Source: Clostridia bacterium
Lineage (GTDB): Bacteria > Bacillota > Clostridia > Christensenellales > Aristaeellaceae
Length of the DNA stretch: 29,613 bases
Direction: 5' to 3'
Assembly: GCA_017471125.1 (NCBI GenBank)
Contig: JAFUWR010000356.1
Coordinates: forward strand, 1 to 29,613
The notes beneath the pieces were generated by a model. The model was not told the DNA's origin. It worked only from the letters and a program-made list of their open reading frames with translations, and searched no databases. Shown here one piece after another: positions 15,015 to 23,147 of the stretch (the stretch's first letter is position 1; every line of letters begins with the position of its first letter). Made by a program: the position numbers and the translations under genes.

Positions 15015-15044
15015 ATTATAAATAAAAACCCTTGAGCGCGTCAA
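15015..15044 (-). promoter_or_regulatory. Promoter of the structured RNA
   Basis: Minus strand TTGACG (15044-15039), 18 bp, perfect TATAAT (15020-15015), seven bases before the RNA start. The -35 lies inside the stem-loop of the metA terminator. Confidence 0.8.
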
Positions 15045-15047
15045 GGG
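15024..15047 (-). terminator. Intrinsic terminator of metA
   Basis: Minus strand CCCTTGA (15047-15041) pairs with TCAAGGG (15035-15029), then TTTTT (15028-15024). It overlaps the downstream RNA promoter. Confidence 0.9.
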
Positions 15048-15064
15048 CTTTTCAAAAGTTATTC

Positions 15065-15982
15065 CTATTTAATTTCACTTAAGTCATACGGCGTGTTCTG
15101 ATACACGAAGTAGTTGAGCCAATTGGAGTACAGCAGGTTCGCGTGGCCGCGCCAGGTGACCCGGGGCGGGCGGGTGTCATCGTCGTTGGGGTAGTAGTTC
15201 TTGGGCACGTCGATGGGCAGGCCCTGCCCCTTGTCGCGCAGGTACTCCTTCTCCAGGGTGTCGGGGTCGTACTCCGAGTGGCCCATGATGAACACCTGGC
15301 GGCCGCCCTCGGTGTGGATGGCGTAGACCCCGGCCTCGTCGGAGGAGGCGATGATCTTGAGGGCGGGCACGGCCTCCACGTCCTCCCGAAGCACGGTGGT
15401 GTGGCGGGAGTGGGGAGCCATGAACACGTCGTCGAAGCCCCGGAACAGGATCGACTGCTTCCGCTCCACCTTATGCGGGAACACGCCGAACAGCTTTTGC
15501 TTCAGCGGCTGCTTGGGCACGCCGTAGTGGTAGTAAAGCCCGGCCTGCGCCCCCCAGCAGATGTGGAAGGTGGAATGGACGTGGGACTTGGACCACTCCA
15601 TGATATCGCAAAGCTCGTCCCAATAGTCCACTTCTTCAAACGGCAGGTGCTCCACCGGCGCGCCGGTGATGACCATGCCGTCGTAGCGCTTGTCGCGCAC
15701 GGCGTCGAAGGTCTTGTAAAAGGCCAGCATGTGCCGCTGGGACACGTTCTTCGCCTCGTGGCTCTTGACCTGCAAAAGCTCGAGCTCCACCTGCAGGGGC
15801 GTGTTGCCCAGCACCCGCGCGAGCTGCGTCTCCGTGGCCACCTTGGTGGGCATCAGGTTGAGCACCAGTATGCGCAGCGGGCGGATGTCCTGGCAGATGG
15901 CCCGGGACTCCGTGATGACGAATATGTTCTCGCTCTCCAGCGTCTCCCGGGCGGGCAGGGCGTTGGGTATCTTGATCGGCAT
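15065..15982 (-). CDS. metA: Homoserine O-acetyltransferase MetA
   Basis: A 305-residue MetA-family enzyme that acylates homoserine at the start of methionine synthesis. It is full length, opening MPIKIPNALPARETL, with catalytic Cys142 in FHICWGAQAGLYYHYG, the His/Glu pair in IMGHSEYDPDTL and the family block GAPVEHLPFEEVDYW. Residue 111 is Glu. In characterised MetA proteins Glu111 goes with acetyl-CoA and Gly with succinyl-CoA, so acetyl transfer is predicted. GGGAG precedes the start. No S-box riboswitch or T-box is visible in the short upstream region, which is unusual for a Firmicutes methionine gene. It is a single-gene unit with its own terminator; the divergent neighbour is a metal-chaperone-type GTPase. 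Confidence 0.95.
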   Translation of the reverse strand: MPIKIPNALPARETLESENIFVITESRAICQDIRPLRILVLNLMPTKVATETQLARVLGNTPLQVELELLQVKSHEAKNVSQRHMLAFYKTFDAVRDKRYDGMVITGAPVEHLPFEEVDYWDELCDIMEWSKSHVHSTFHICWGAQAGLYYHYGVPKQPLKQKLFGVFPHKVERKQSILFRGFDDVFMAPHSRHTTVLREDVEAVPALKIIASSDEAGVYAIHTEGGRQVFIMGHSEYDPDTLEKEYLRDKGQGLPIDVPKNYYPNDDDTRPPRVTWRGHANLLYSNWLNYFVYQNTPYDLSEIK

Positions 15983-16095
15983 GTGACCGTCTCCCTCGTG
16001 GTTGTTGGTTAATATTTTACCCTACGAAGGTTAAGAACAGTGGTATAGACATATATATCGTGGCTATGCCGAGATATAGACGCAGGCTATCATGC

Positions 16096-16124
16096 TTGCA
16101 ATTTTTGGGGATATGCGGTACAAT
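16096..16124 (+). promoter_or_regulatory. Promoter of the COG0523 GTPase gene
   Basis: TTGCAA (16096-16101), 17 bp, TACAAT (16119-16124), 28 bp before the start at 16152. Confidence 0.75.
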
Positions 16125-16151
16125 GGGAAAAAACCACGGGAGGGATGCGGC

Positions 16152-17096
16152 ATGACGCGCGTCGACCTCATCACCGGCTTCCTCGGGGCCGGCAAGACCA
16201 CCTTCATCCACAGGTACCTGGCCCACCTGAACCGGGCGGACCAGAAGATCATCATCATTGAAAACGAGTTCGGCAGCGTGGGCGTGGACAAGACCCTCCT
16301 GCGGGACGAGGACTGCCAGATCGAGGACCTGTCCGGGGTGTGCATGTGCTGCACGGGCCGGGACAAGTTCATCGGCATGCTCATCGACGCCGCGGCCCAG
16401 GGCTGCGACCGGGTGCTGGTGGAGCCCTCCGGCATCTACGACGTGGACGAGTTTTTCAACGTCATGGAGGAGAAGGCCGTGCGCGAATGCTGCGAGATCG
16501 GCAGCGTGCTGACCATCGTGGACGCCCAGGGCCACGGCGACCTGTCCGGGGAGTCCCGCTACCTGATGGTGAGCCAGCTTTTGGCGGCGGGGGAGGTCAT
16601 TTTGAGCAAGACCCAGCTCTGCGAGCCGGAGGCCGCGGTGGAGACCGTGCGGTGGATGAACGAACTGGTACGCGAGCAGGGCGGCGACCGGGTGTTCGGC
16701 GAGGACGTGTGCGTCAAGGACTGGGACGACCTGACCGACGACGACTACCGGCGCTTCCAGACCTGCGGCTACGCCCGGGGCAAGCACGCCCACATGACCA
16801 TGAACCACGGCGAGGTCTACGGCGCGTTCATGACCGCCGACTACTGCCTGAACGAGGACGACCTGCGGGCGCGGCTCAACGGCATTTTGAGCGATGAGCG
16901 CTACGGCCGGGTCATTCGCGCCAAGGGCTACGTGCGCGACTATGATATGAACTGGTACGAGGTCAACTGCACCCGCACGGAGCTGTCCGTCCGGCCCGTC
17001 GAAAACCTGCGCCGCGGCGTGCTCGTGGTCATCGGGCAGGGCCTGGACGACGAGGCGCTCAAGGGGGCGCTGCTGCCGAGGCCAGTCAGGCAGTAG
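16152..17096 (+). CDS. COG0523/CobW-family GTPase (putative metallochaperone)
   Basis: A 314-residue G3E-family GTPase. Walker A GFLGAGKTT is at residues 9-17, the metal-binding CxCC motif (C64, C66, C67 in SGVCMCCTG) follows, then VLVEPSGIYDVDEF and the ILSKTQL base-recognition region, with a CobW C-terminal domain after about residue 215. Members insert zinc, cobalt or iron into client enzymes; the client here is unknown. The start at 16152 has GGGAGG upstream; the in-frame ATG at 16092 lies upstream of the -35 box and is excluded. The C-terminus reads LLPRPVRQ, and its TAG stop is part of a heptamer repeat (CAGTAGGGAGTAGGG), so the natural end may have been altered by repeat insertion. Confidence 0.88.
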   Translation: MTRVDLITGFLGAGKTTFIHRYLAHLNRADQKIIIIENEFGSVGVDKTLLRDEDCQIEDLSGVCMCCTGRDKFIGMLIDAAAQGCDRVLVEPSGIYDVDEFFNVMEEKAVRECCEIGSVLTIVDAQGHGDLSGESRYLMVSQLLAAGEVILSKTQLCEPEAAVETVRWMNELVREQGGDRVFGEDVCVKDWDDLTDDDYRRFQTCGYARGKHAHMTMNHGEVYGAFMTADYCLNEDDLRARLNGILSDERYGRVIRAKGYVRDYDMNWYEVNCTRTELSVRPVENLRRGVLVVIGQGLDDEALKGALLPRPVRQ

Positions 17097-17444
17097 GGAG
17101 TAGGGAGTAGGCAGTAGGGGTCACGGCGAGATGTAGGGGCGCTGCCCCCAGCGCCCGCCCGGGACGCCAGGCACCAGGCACCAGTCACCAGGCATCAGGG
17201 GGACGACCTCTCCGTCACAACCTTCGGTTGTGCCACCTCCCCTGACAGGGGAGGCAAGGCTGCCGCGTTGAGATCGTGGCCTTCTTGCCTCTCCTCTCAG
17301 GAGAGGTGGCATTTGCGCAGCAAATGACGGAGAGGTCGTTCCCCGGCCCCCAATATCCTCCGGGCGCTGAGGGCAGCGCCCCTACGGTAACGCGGCAGCG
17401 GGTATTGGACTGGTGCCTGGTGCCTGGTGACTGTTTCCTGTGAC
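17091..17444. repeat. Mosaic of dispersed palindromic and heptamer repeats
   Basis: The stretch begins with GTAGGGA-type heptamers (17091-17119) and continues with GTAGGGGCGCTG and CCAGGCACCAGGCACCAG (about 17167-17195). Next is a palindromic block bounded by GACCTCTCCGTCA and TGACGGAGAGGTC (about 17205-17337) holding two smaller hairpins. The first modules then return in inverted orientation: GCAGCGCCCCTAC and CTGGTGCCTGGTGCCTGGTG, up to about 17430. It holds no supported gene. Heptamer and GTAGGGGCGCT modules recur at 29441-29613. Confidence 0.8.
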
Positions 17445-17453
17445 CCAATTTCC

Positions 17454-17493
17454 AAAAACCACCGCCCCGCCTTAAACTGACGGGACGGTGGTT
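17454..17493 (-). terminator. Terminator of the M4 peptidase gene
   Basis: Minus strand 17493-17481 pairs with 17469-17457 (13 bp), followed by a T-rich run overlapping 17458-17454. It starts six bases after the stop codon. Confidence 0.8.
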
Positions 17494-17498
17494 TCATA

Positions 17499-19943
17499 TC
17501 ATGCCGCTTCAGGCAGTGTTTCGTCATCTACCTTAGGGCGGGACTTCTGCCCCGCCAGCGGGGAGGCGGCGGCATCGGCCACGTCGGCGAGGCTGGCCTT
17601 GTGGTCGGGGAGGGTGACGTTTTCCAGACCGGGCGCGGTGAGGTCGACGGTCTCGCCGCCCACCAGCTTGGTGGCGAAGACATCGAGCGCGTCCTCGAAG
17701 CCCCTGATGCTGCCGAGGCCATCCACGATGTCGTCCAGGAAGGCGTTGAAGACCGGGTCGTCGGTCGGGTCGGGCTTCGCGCCGTCCTCGGGGTCGATCG
17801 CGTCGATTTGGGCGAGCAGGCCGGTCAGGTCGTACCAGCGCCCGTTCATGTAGAACGCCGCGCCGATCTGGCCGACGCTGGAGTCCGTCTCGTCCAAGGC
17901 GGCGTGGAACAGGATCGGGACGGTGGTCCCGGGGCGGCAGATCATGCGGATGGTCAGCCCGTCCTGCCCGCCGGCGCCCGTGTCGGCGTAGAACACGCCC
18001 TTGAAATAATCCCTAAGCCACTCCAGGGCGTCGGCGTCGCCCTCCCCGAGGAGGCCATCTATCAGGGGCGACAGGTCGTCCATTTCGCCGGTCATGAGCT
18101 TGTCCCACAGGGCCTTGACCCGGTCGATCAGCCCGGGCAGGTCCACGCTGAAGATCTGGAGCACCCAGTTGCCGTCGTCGAACGTCTCGCCCTCGGGCAG
18201 GGTCAGCGTCACCAGCGTGCGGTCGCCGTCGACGGTCTCCATCAGCGCGGAGAAGCCCAGCCGCGTGGCGTCCAGCGCCCGCTCGAGCTCGCCCATGTAC
18301 TTTTCAAGGCCCGTCAGCTTGAGCGCCCAGGGCAGCAGCTCCCGCAGCTGCGCGTAGTCCGTGCCGGGCACCATGGCGCAGTCCACCGCGAACCAGTAGG
18401 CGCGGCCCTCCTCCGGGGTCATGCCGCCGTTTTCGCAGAGGCGGTAGGCGACGTGGTTCAGGAGGGACGAGTTGGTGTGCACCCCGCCGTAGTCGTTCAG
18501 GACGGTGGGGATCTTCACGCTGGGCTTGTAGAACAGGTCCCAGCTGAACGCGGGCTGCTGGAAGCGGTTGGGGTCGGACATGCTGCGGATGGGCGCGGAC
18601 GAGTGGTCACCCATCACCCAGGTCACGTCGTCGTCCAGCAGGAACTCGCACAGCTTGCCCTGGATGTCGCTCATGCCCTCGTTGATGGCCCCGTAGTCGT
18701 TCTGATAGGAATTGTAGGTCATCACCGAGCCGGTGACGCAGTGGGTGAACTCGTGGGCGATCACGTCCAGCGACTGGGAGTAGTCGTTGGCCGAGCTGGC
18801 CGCGAAGATCTGCCAGCCCAGGTAGCCGCCCACGTAGCAGGCGTTGTCCACGGGGTGGCCGTCCATGTCGCAGAAGTCGTTGAGCACCAGTATCGGCGTG
18901 TCCAGCCCGTCGCCGCCGGACCAGCCGATGGCCTTGTAGTAGTCCCAGGCCTTGCAGTAGTTGTACAGGGACAAGAGCCCCACGGCGTCCCACTCCCGGT
19001 TGTCCGGGCTGGATTCCAGCACCACGCGGTTGCCGTTGGCGATGAACTCGTAGCAGTCGGCCACCACGATGCGGCGCTCCAGGTTGCCCAGGTAGTGCAT
19101 GCCCGTGCGCTTGTCCCGCATGACGGTGACGGTCAGCTCCTTCTCGGTGCCGTCGGACAGGGTGACGTAGCCGGTGTAGTCCGCGGGCTCCATGAACTCG
19201 AACACGTAGGCCGAGTCGAAGCCGGACGCGCCCGCGGCGTCGCCGGGGATCAGCGTGGGCAGGCTGTACAGGTACGTGCCGTCGAGCCCCACGTAGTGGG
19301 CCAGGTAGGGGAGGTCCGAGGCGTTGGCCGCGCCGGTGGCGGGGCTGTCGGTGTACACCACCCAGACGTAGCGGCTGCGGCTGTCGTCCTCGGTGTACAT
19401 GTCCAGGTCGCCCACCAGCATGGGCAGGATCATCTTCCGGGTCTGGCCCTCGACCACGGTCAGCGTCCGCTGCTCATTTTCGGCGGCGTAGTCCACCACC
19501 AGCTTCTCCGCCGCCGCCGCGTCGATGCTCTCGCCGACCGCGTCGTCGGGCAGCTCGGACACCAGGCTGCTGGTCAGGCCCAGCATGTTCCCGTCCGCGT
19601 CCGCGACCACCTTCACCGCGCCGCCCAGCACCGTGGTGTCCGCGTACATCTGCTGGAACACGTAGTAGCGGTTGCCGTTGGCGTCGGTGAGCGCGCGCCA
19701 GGGGTCGAGCTGGGTGCGGGCGTCGCCGCCCAGCCGGTCCAGCACGGAATCGACCACCTTTGCGGCGTCCTCCGCGGAGGCGATCCTCCCGCCGGCCGCG
19801 TCGCCGTCGATGAAGGTCACCCGCCCGTCGTGCTCGTAGTATACCGGCGACGCCTTCGCCGCGGCCGTTGTCGAAGTCTCCGCCAGGGCGCAGGGGCCGA
19901 GGGCCATCAGCACCGCCAGCAGGATGCATATCAGTTTCTTCAT
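17499..19943 (-). CDS. Secreted M4 (thermolysin-type) metallopeptidase with long C-terminal extension
   Basis: An 814-residue exported zinc protease. A signal peptide MKKLICILLAVLMALGPC ends near ALAETS, followed by a propeptide of FTP/PepSY type (about residues 30-200). The catalytic domain contains H397-E-F-T-H401, then GAINEGMSDIQG with Glu422 as third zinc ligand, and GGVHTNSSLLNHVAYRL supplying the transition-state His. All thermolysin hallmarks are present. Roughly 250 residues after the peptidase domain (from about residue 560) match nothing I recognise and have no membrane anchor or sorting motif. The start at 19943 has AGGAG nine bases upstream. It would act outside the cell on proteins or peptides. 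It is a monocistronic gene. Confidence 0.92.
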   Translation of the reverse strand: MKKLICILLAVLMALGPCALAETSTTAAAKASPVYYEHDGRVTFIDGDAAGGRIASAEDAAKVVDSVLDRLGGDARTQLDPWRALTDANGNRYYVFQQMYADTTVLGGAVKVVADADGNMLGLTSSLVSELPDDAVGESIDAAAAEKLVVDYAAENEQRTLTVVEGQTRKMILPMLVGDLDMYTEDDSRSRYVWVVYTDSPATGAANASDLPYLAHYVGLDGTYLYSLPTLIPGDAAGASGFDSAYVFEFMEPADYTGYVTLSDGTEKELTVTVMRDKRTGMHYLGNLERRIVVADCYEFIANGNRVVLESSPDNREWDAVGLLSLYNYCKAWDYYKAIGWSGGDGLDTPILVLNDFCDMDGHPVDNACYVGGYLGWQIFAASSANDYSQSLDVIAHEFTHCVTGSVMTYNSYQNDYGAINEGMSDIQGKLCEFLLDDDVTWVMGDHSSAPIRSMSDPNRFQQPAFSWDLFYKPSVKIPTVLNDYGGVHTNSSLLNHVAYRLCENGGMTPEEGRAYWFAVDCAMVPGTDYAQLRELLPWALKLTGLEKYMGELERALDATRLGFSALMETVDGDRTLVTLTLPEGETFDDGNWVLQIFSVDLPGLIDRVKALWDKLMTGEMDDLSPLIDGLLGEGDADALEWLRDYFKGVFYADTGAGGQDGLTIRMICRPGTTVPILFHAALDETDSSVGQIGAAFYMNGRWYDLTGLLAQIDAIDPEDGAKPDPTDDPVFNAFLDDIVDGLGSIRGFEDALDVFATKLVGGETVDLTAPGLENVTLPDHKASLADVADAAASPLAGQKSRPKVDDETLPEAA

Positions 19944-20065
19944 GATGTATCGCTCCTTTCGCTTCATCATGGCTGTATTGTATCACGGGAATGGTCACAG
20001 AACCGTCACACACATGTTATTTTTTGATGAAACCCATCCGCTTAGCGGTATCGTGCGGATGGTTA

Positions 20066-20074
20066 TGGTATAAT
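20066..20074 (+). promoter_or_regulatory. Extended -10 promoter of the metallophosphoesterase operon
   Basis: TGGTATAAT with perfect TATAAT at 20069-20074; the -35 is weak. It lies 29 bp before the start codon. Confidence 0.6.
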
Positions 20075-20103
20075 ATCACCCGACTGTTTTTTCGGAGGGA
20101 TAT

Positions 20104-21288
20104 ATGTCTCCGCTGATTTCCATACCGATCTATATCCTCCTCTCGGCGCTGGCCGGGTGGATGACGGACCTGTGCCTGCGCAAGTGGCCCCGCACGGCGA
20201 ACAGCGCCCGGCGCCGCGCGCGCTGGATGATCCCCTATGGCGTGCTGTCGCTGCTGCCGCTGGCGGGCGCGTTCCTGCCGGACAGCCCGGTGAAGTTCGC
20301 CCTCCAGGCGGCGGGCAATGTGTGGCTGGGCTTCTTCCTATACTATGGTGGGACGCTGTTAGTGCTGCTGGTCTTGGCGCGGCTGGTCCGGCTGTGTACC
20401 CGGGGCCGGGTCGGGCGCTGGCACGGGCCGATCCTGTGCCTCGCGGCGACTGTGGCCTTGGTCACGGGCGTCTATGGCCTCGTCCACGCCCAGCATACGG
20501 TGGTGCGCCGCTACGACGTGCCCATCGAGAAGGACGGCGACGACATGAAGGTCGTGCTCATCGCCGACCTGCACCTGAGCGTCAACTCCCGGCTGGCTAC
20601 GACGGAAAAGATGGTCGAGCTGGTCAACGCCGAGGCGCCCGACCTCGTCGTCGTCGCGGGCGACATCTTCACCAGCAGCTACGCGGGCCTGCGCGAGCCC
20701 GACCGCTACGCCGAGGCCCTGCGGGGGATGAAGGCCAAGTACGGCGTCTACGCCGTCTACGGCAACCACGACGTGGAGGAGACGCTGTTCGGCGGCTTCC
20801 CCATATCGCCCGTCAGCAAGGCGTTCCGCACCGCGGAGATGGAGGCGTTCTTCGACGCCTGCGGCTTCGTCACGCTGACGGATGAGGTGGTGACGCTACC
20901 CAACGGGTATCAATTGGCCGGGCGTCTCGACGGCGAGAAGGCCGGGGACGGCACCACCGACCGCATGACAGCGGCGGAGCTGCTTTCGGACATCGACCCG
21001 GAGAAGCCGGTGCTGGTGCTGGAGCACGAGCCCAGGGGCTTCGCGGAGTTGAAAGCGGCGGGCGCGGACGCGGCGTTTTGCGGCCACACCCACAACGGCC
21101 AGCTCTTTCCCGGCGACCTGATCGTCCCGCTGTTCAATGAGAACGCCTGGGGCTATGCCGAGATCGGCGGGCTGGACACCGTGGTCACCGCGGGGGTGGG
21201 CTACTACGGCCCGCCCATGCGGGTGGGCACCGACAGCGAGGTGTCGGTGGTGACCGTCCGCTGCACGGGAAAACATCAGGAGAATTGA
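20104..21288 (+). CDS. Membrane-anchored metallophosphoesterase (YkuE/YaeI-like)
   Basis: A 394-residue calcineurin-type phosphoesterase. About four N-terminal membrane helices (residues 3-22, 43-59, 68-96, 108-128) precede a domain with the full metal-binding set: D155-L-H-L, VVVAGDIFTSS, VYGNHDVEE, LEHEP and CGHTHNGQLFPG. This is the YkuE/YaeI branch, thought to hydrolyse lipid-linked phosphate compounds such as UDP-diacylglucosamine-like substrates; the true substrate is not known here. GGAGGG precedes the start. The stop lies three bases before the next start, so the two genes form an operon and may act together at the membrane. Confidence 0.9.
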   Translation: MSPLISIPIYILLSALAGWMTDLCLRKWPRTANSARRRARWMIPYGVLSLLPLAGAFLPDSPVKFALQAAGNVWLGFFLYYGGTLLVLLVLARLVRLCTRGRVGRWHGPILCLAATVALVTGVYGLVHAQHTVVRRYDVPIEKDGDDMKVVLIADLHLSVNSRLATTEKMVELVNAEAPDLVVVAGDIFTSSYAGLREPDRYAEALRGMKAKYGVYAVYGNHDVEETLFGGFPISPVSKAFRTAEMEAFFDACGFVTLTDEVVTLPNGYQLAGRLDGEKAGDGTTDRMTAAELLSDIDPEKPVLVLEHEPRGFAELKAAGADAAFCGHTHNGQLFPGDLIVPLFNENAWGYAEIGGLDTVVTAGVGYYGPPMRVGTDSEVSVVTVRCTGKHQEN

Positions 21289-21291
21289 TCC

Positions 21292-23100
21292 ATGAATGAA
21301 TTCAAGGACATCAAGCGCCGGGCGCGGCGCACCGTCAAGCGGCATTACGTGCTGCTGGTGGCGGTGTGCGCGGTGGCGATACTGGTCGGCACGGAGTTCT
21401 CCGGCCTGATCTCCCAGGCCCAGACCTGGTACGACGCGCTGACCGGCCAGGAGATCCAGCCCGACGCCGAAGGCCTGCACGACGGCGACGCCACCGCCAC
21501 CGGCGCGGTGCTGGACGCCCTGCTGAACGGCGACGCCGACGCGGGCCGACAACAGGCCGACGCGCGGCTCCAGGCCATCGTGGACGAGAGCGACCCCAAC
21601 GCCATGCTGGGCCATCAGCGCGGCGTGCTGGCCGCGCTCATCAACGACGTCAACTCCGGGCGGCTGACCGCCATGGTCGGCGCGGCGCTGTTCTCCGTGT
21701 CCCACTCGGGCACCCTCTCGGCGGCGCTGCTGATAATAGGCAGCCTGGTAGTCTACGCAGCGGTGTGGGTGTTCTTCAAGAACGTGCTCGCCGCCGTGGT
21801 GCGCCGGGTGATGCTGGAGGCCCGGACCTACAAGGCGGTGCCGCTGGGCCACCTGCTCCACTTCAAGGCCGTGCGCCGGTGGACACGGGTGTCCATGACG
21901 CTGCTGCTGAAGTCCGTGTACGAGACGCTCTGGTGGATGACAATCGTGGGCGGCGTCGTCAAGTCCTTCTCCTACCGGCTGGTGCCCTTCATCGCCGCCG
22001 AAAACCCGGACATCCGCCCGAAGGACGCCATCGCCCTGTCCCGGCGCATGATGGACGGCCACAAGTGGGAGTGCTTCCTGCTGGAGCTGTCCTTCGCCGG
22101 GTGGCGGGCGCTGGGCTTCGTGACCTTCGGCGCGGCGGAGGCGCTGTGGGGGCTGCCCTATCGCTTGGCCGCGCTGACCGAGTTCTACGCCCTGCGCAGG
22201 CAAGAGGCCATCGAACGGGGCATCGAGGGCGCGGCGCTGTTGAACGACGCCTGCCTGTTCGAGCGCGCCGACCCCGGGACGCTTCGGCAGCGCTACGCGG
22301 ACATCGCCCGCCGCCAGGACCTGATCGACGAGGACATCGTCATGCTCACGCCCCGCCAGCGGTTCTTTGCCCGGAACTTCGGCCTGTGGCTGGGCACGCT
22401 GATGGAGAAGCGGGTGTACAGCCGACAGGAGGGCCTGCGGCACCAGGCCCGGGTGGGCATGCAGGAGATGAACGGCGAGGCCTATCCCCAGCGCATGAAC
22501 CCGCTTTGGGACCGGGAGGCCGCGGCGCTGACCGGCCGGGTCAACTACCTGGCCCCCTGCACCGTCTGGACGCTGATCGTGGTGTTCTTCGCGTTCTGCG
22601 TCGTGGGCTGGGTGTGGGAGGTGGCGCTGCACTTCATCACCGACGGCGAGTTCGCCAACCGCGGCGCGCTCCACGGCCCGTGGCTGCCCATCTACGGTGG
22701 CGGCGTGGTGCTGATCGCGGTGCTGCTGTACAGGTTCAGGCAAAAGCCCATCCTCGAGGCCGTCGCCATCGTGGCGCTGTGCGGCTTTGTGGAGTACATG
22801 ACCTCCTACTTCCTGGAGCTGTCCCGGGGCATGCGCTGGTGGGACTACACCGGGTACTTTTTGAACCTCAACGGCCGCATCTGCGGCGAGGGGCTGGCGG
22901 TGTTCGCCGTGGGCGGCATGGCGGCGGTGTACCTGCTCATCCCCGTCATCGACGCGATGGTGATACGGGTCAAGCCCAGGATACTCGTCCCCGCGTGCCT
23001 GCTGCTGCTCACGTGCTTCGGGGTGGACTTCGTCTACTCCCAGTTCGTGCCCAACGTCGGCGCAGGCGTCACCGAGGCCCCCGTCGAGGCGGGCCCATAG
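21292..23100 (+). CDS. DUF975-CmpB (putative ABC transporter type IV) fusion membrane protein
   Basis: A 602-residue membrane protein joining two families usually found apart. The N-terminal part (about 1-270) is DUF975, recognised from IKRRARRTVKRHYVLLV and SYRLVPFIAAENPDI followed by SRRMMDGHKWECFLLELSF. The C-terminal part (about 415-590) is the CmpB/type IV ABC permease-like domain with FCVVGWVWEVALHFI, GALHGPWLPIYGGG, LEYMTSY-like VEYMTSYFLEL and RICGEGLAVFAVGG. A soluble charged loop of about 100 residues follows the first membrane helix, and a hydrophilic segment links the halves. GGAG precedes the start. No ATPase gene is nearby, so transport is unproven. It is co-transcribed with the metallophosphoesterase. 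Confidence 0.82.
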   Translation: MNEFKDIKRRARRTVKRHYVLLVAVCAVAILVGTEFSGLISQAQTWYDALTGQEIQPDAEGLHDGDATATGAVLDALLNGDADAGRQQADARLQAIVDESDPNAMLGHQRGVLAALINDVNSGRLTAMVGAALFSVSHSGTLSAALLIIGSLVVYAAVWVFFKNVLAAVVRRVMLEARTYKAVPLGHLLHFKAVRRWTRVSMTLLLKSVYETLWWMTIVGGVVKSFSYRLVPFIAAENPDIRPKDAIALSRRMMDGHKWECFLLELSFAGWRALGFVTFGAAEALWGLPYRLAALTEFYALRRQEAIERGIEGAALLNDACLFERADPGTLRQRYADIARRQDLIDEDIVMLTPRQRFFARNFGLWLGTLMEKRVYSRQEGLRHQARVGMQEMNGEAYPQRMNPLWDREAAALTGRVNYLAPCTVWTLIVVFFAFCVVGWVWEVALHFITDGEFANRGALHGPWLPIYGGGVVLIAVLLYRFRQKPILEAVAIVALCGFVEYMTSYFLELSRGMRWWDYTGYFLNLNGRICGEGLAVFAVGGMAAVYLLIPVIDAMVIRVKPRILVPACLLLLTCFGVDFVYSQFVPNVGAGVTEAPVEAGP

Positions 23101-23101
23101 A

Positions 23102-23136
23102 GAAAGCGGCCGACGCGCTCTGCGCCGGCCGCTTTC
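23102..23136. terminator. Convergent hairpin after the DUF975-CmpB gene
   Basis: 11 bp perfect stem (23102-23112 with 23126-23136) between convergent genes, with no U-tract. It probably serves both directions. Confidence 0.6.
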
Positions 23137-23147
23137 CATGGGGGTCA

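Noticed and set aside
15983..16095. SAM riboswitch upstream of metA
   Set aside because: The interval is too short and lacks the S-box core and terminator pair.
17601..20027. 808-codon plus-strand frame opposite the M4 peptidase
   Set aside because: Low-complexity composition from reading the complement of a GC-rich gene; the peptidase motifs are on the minus strand.
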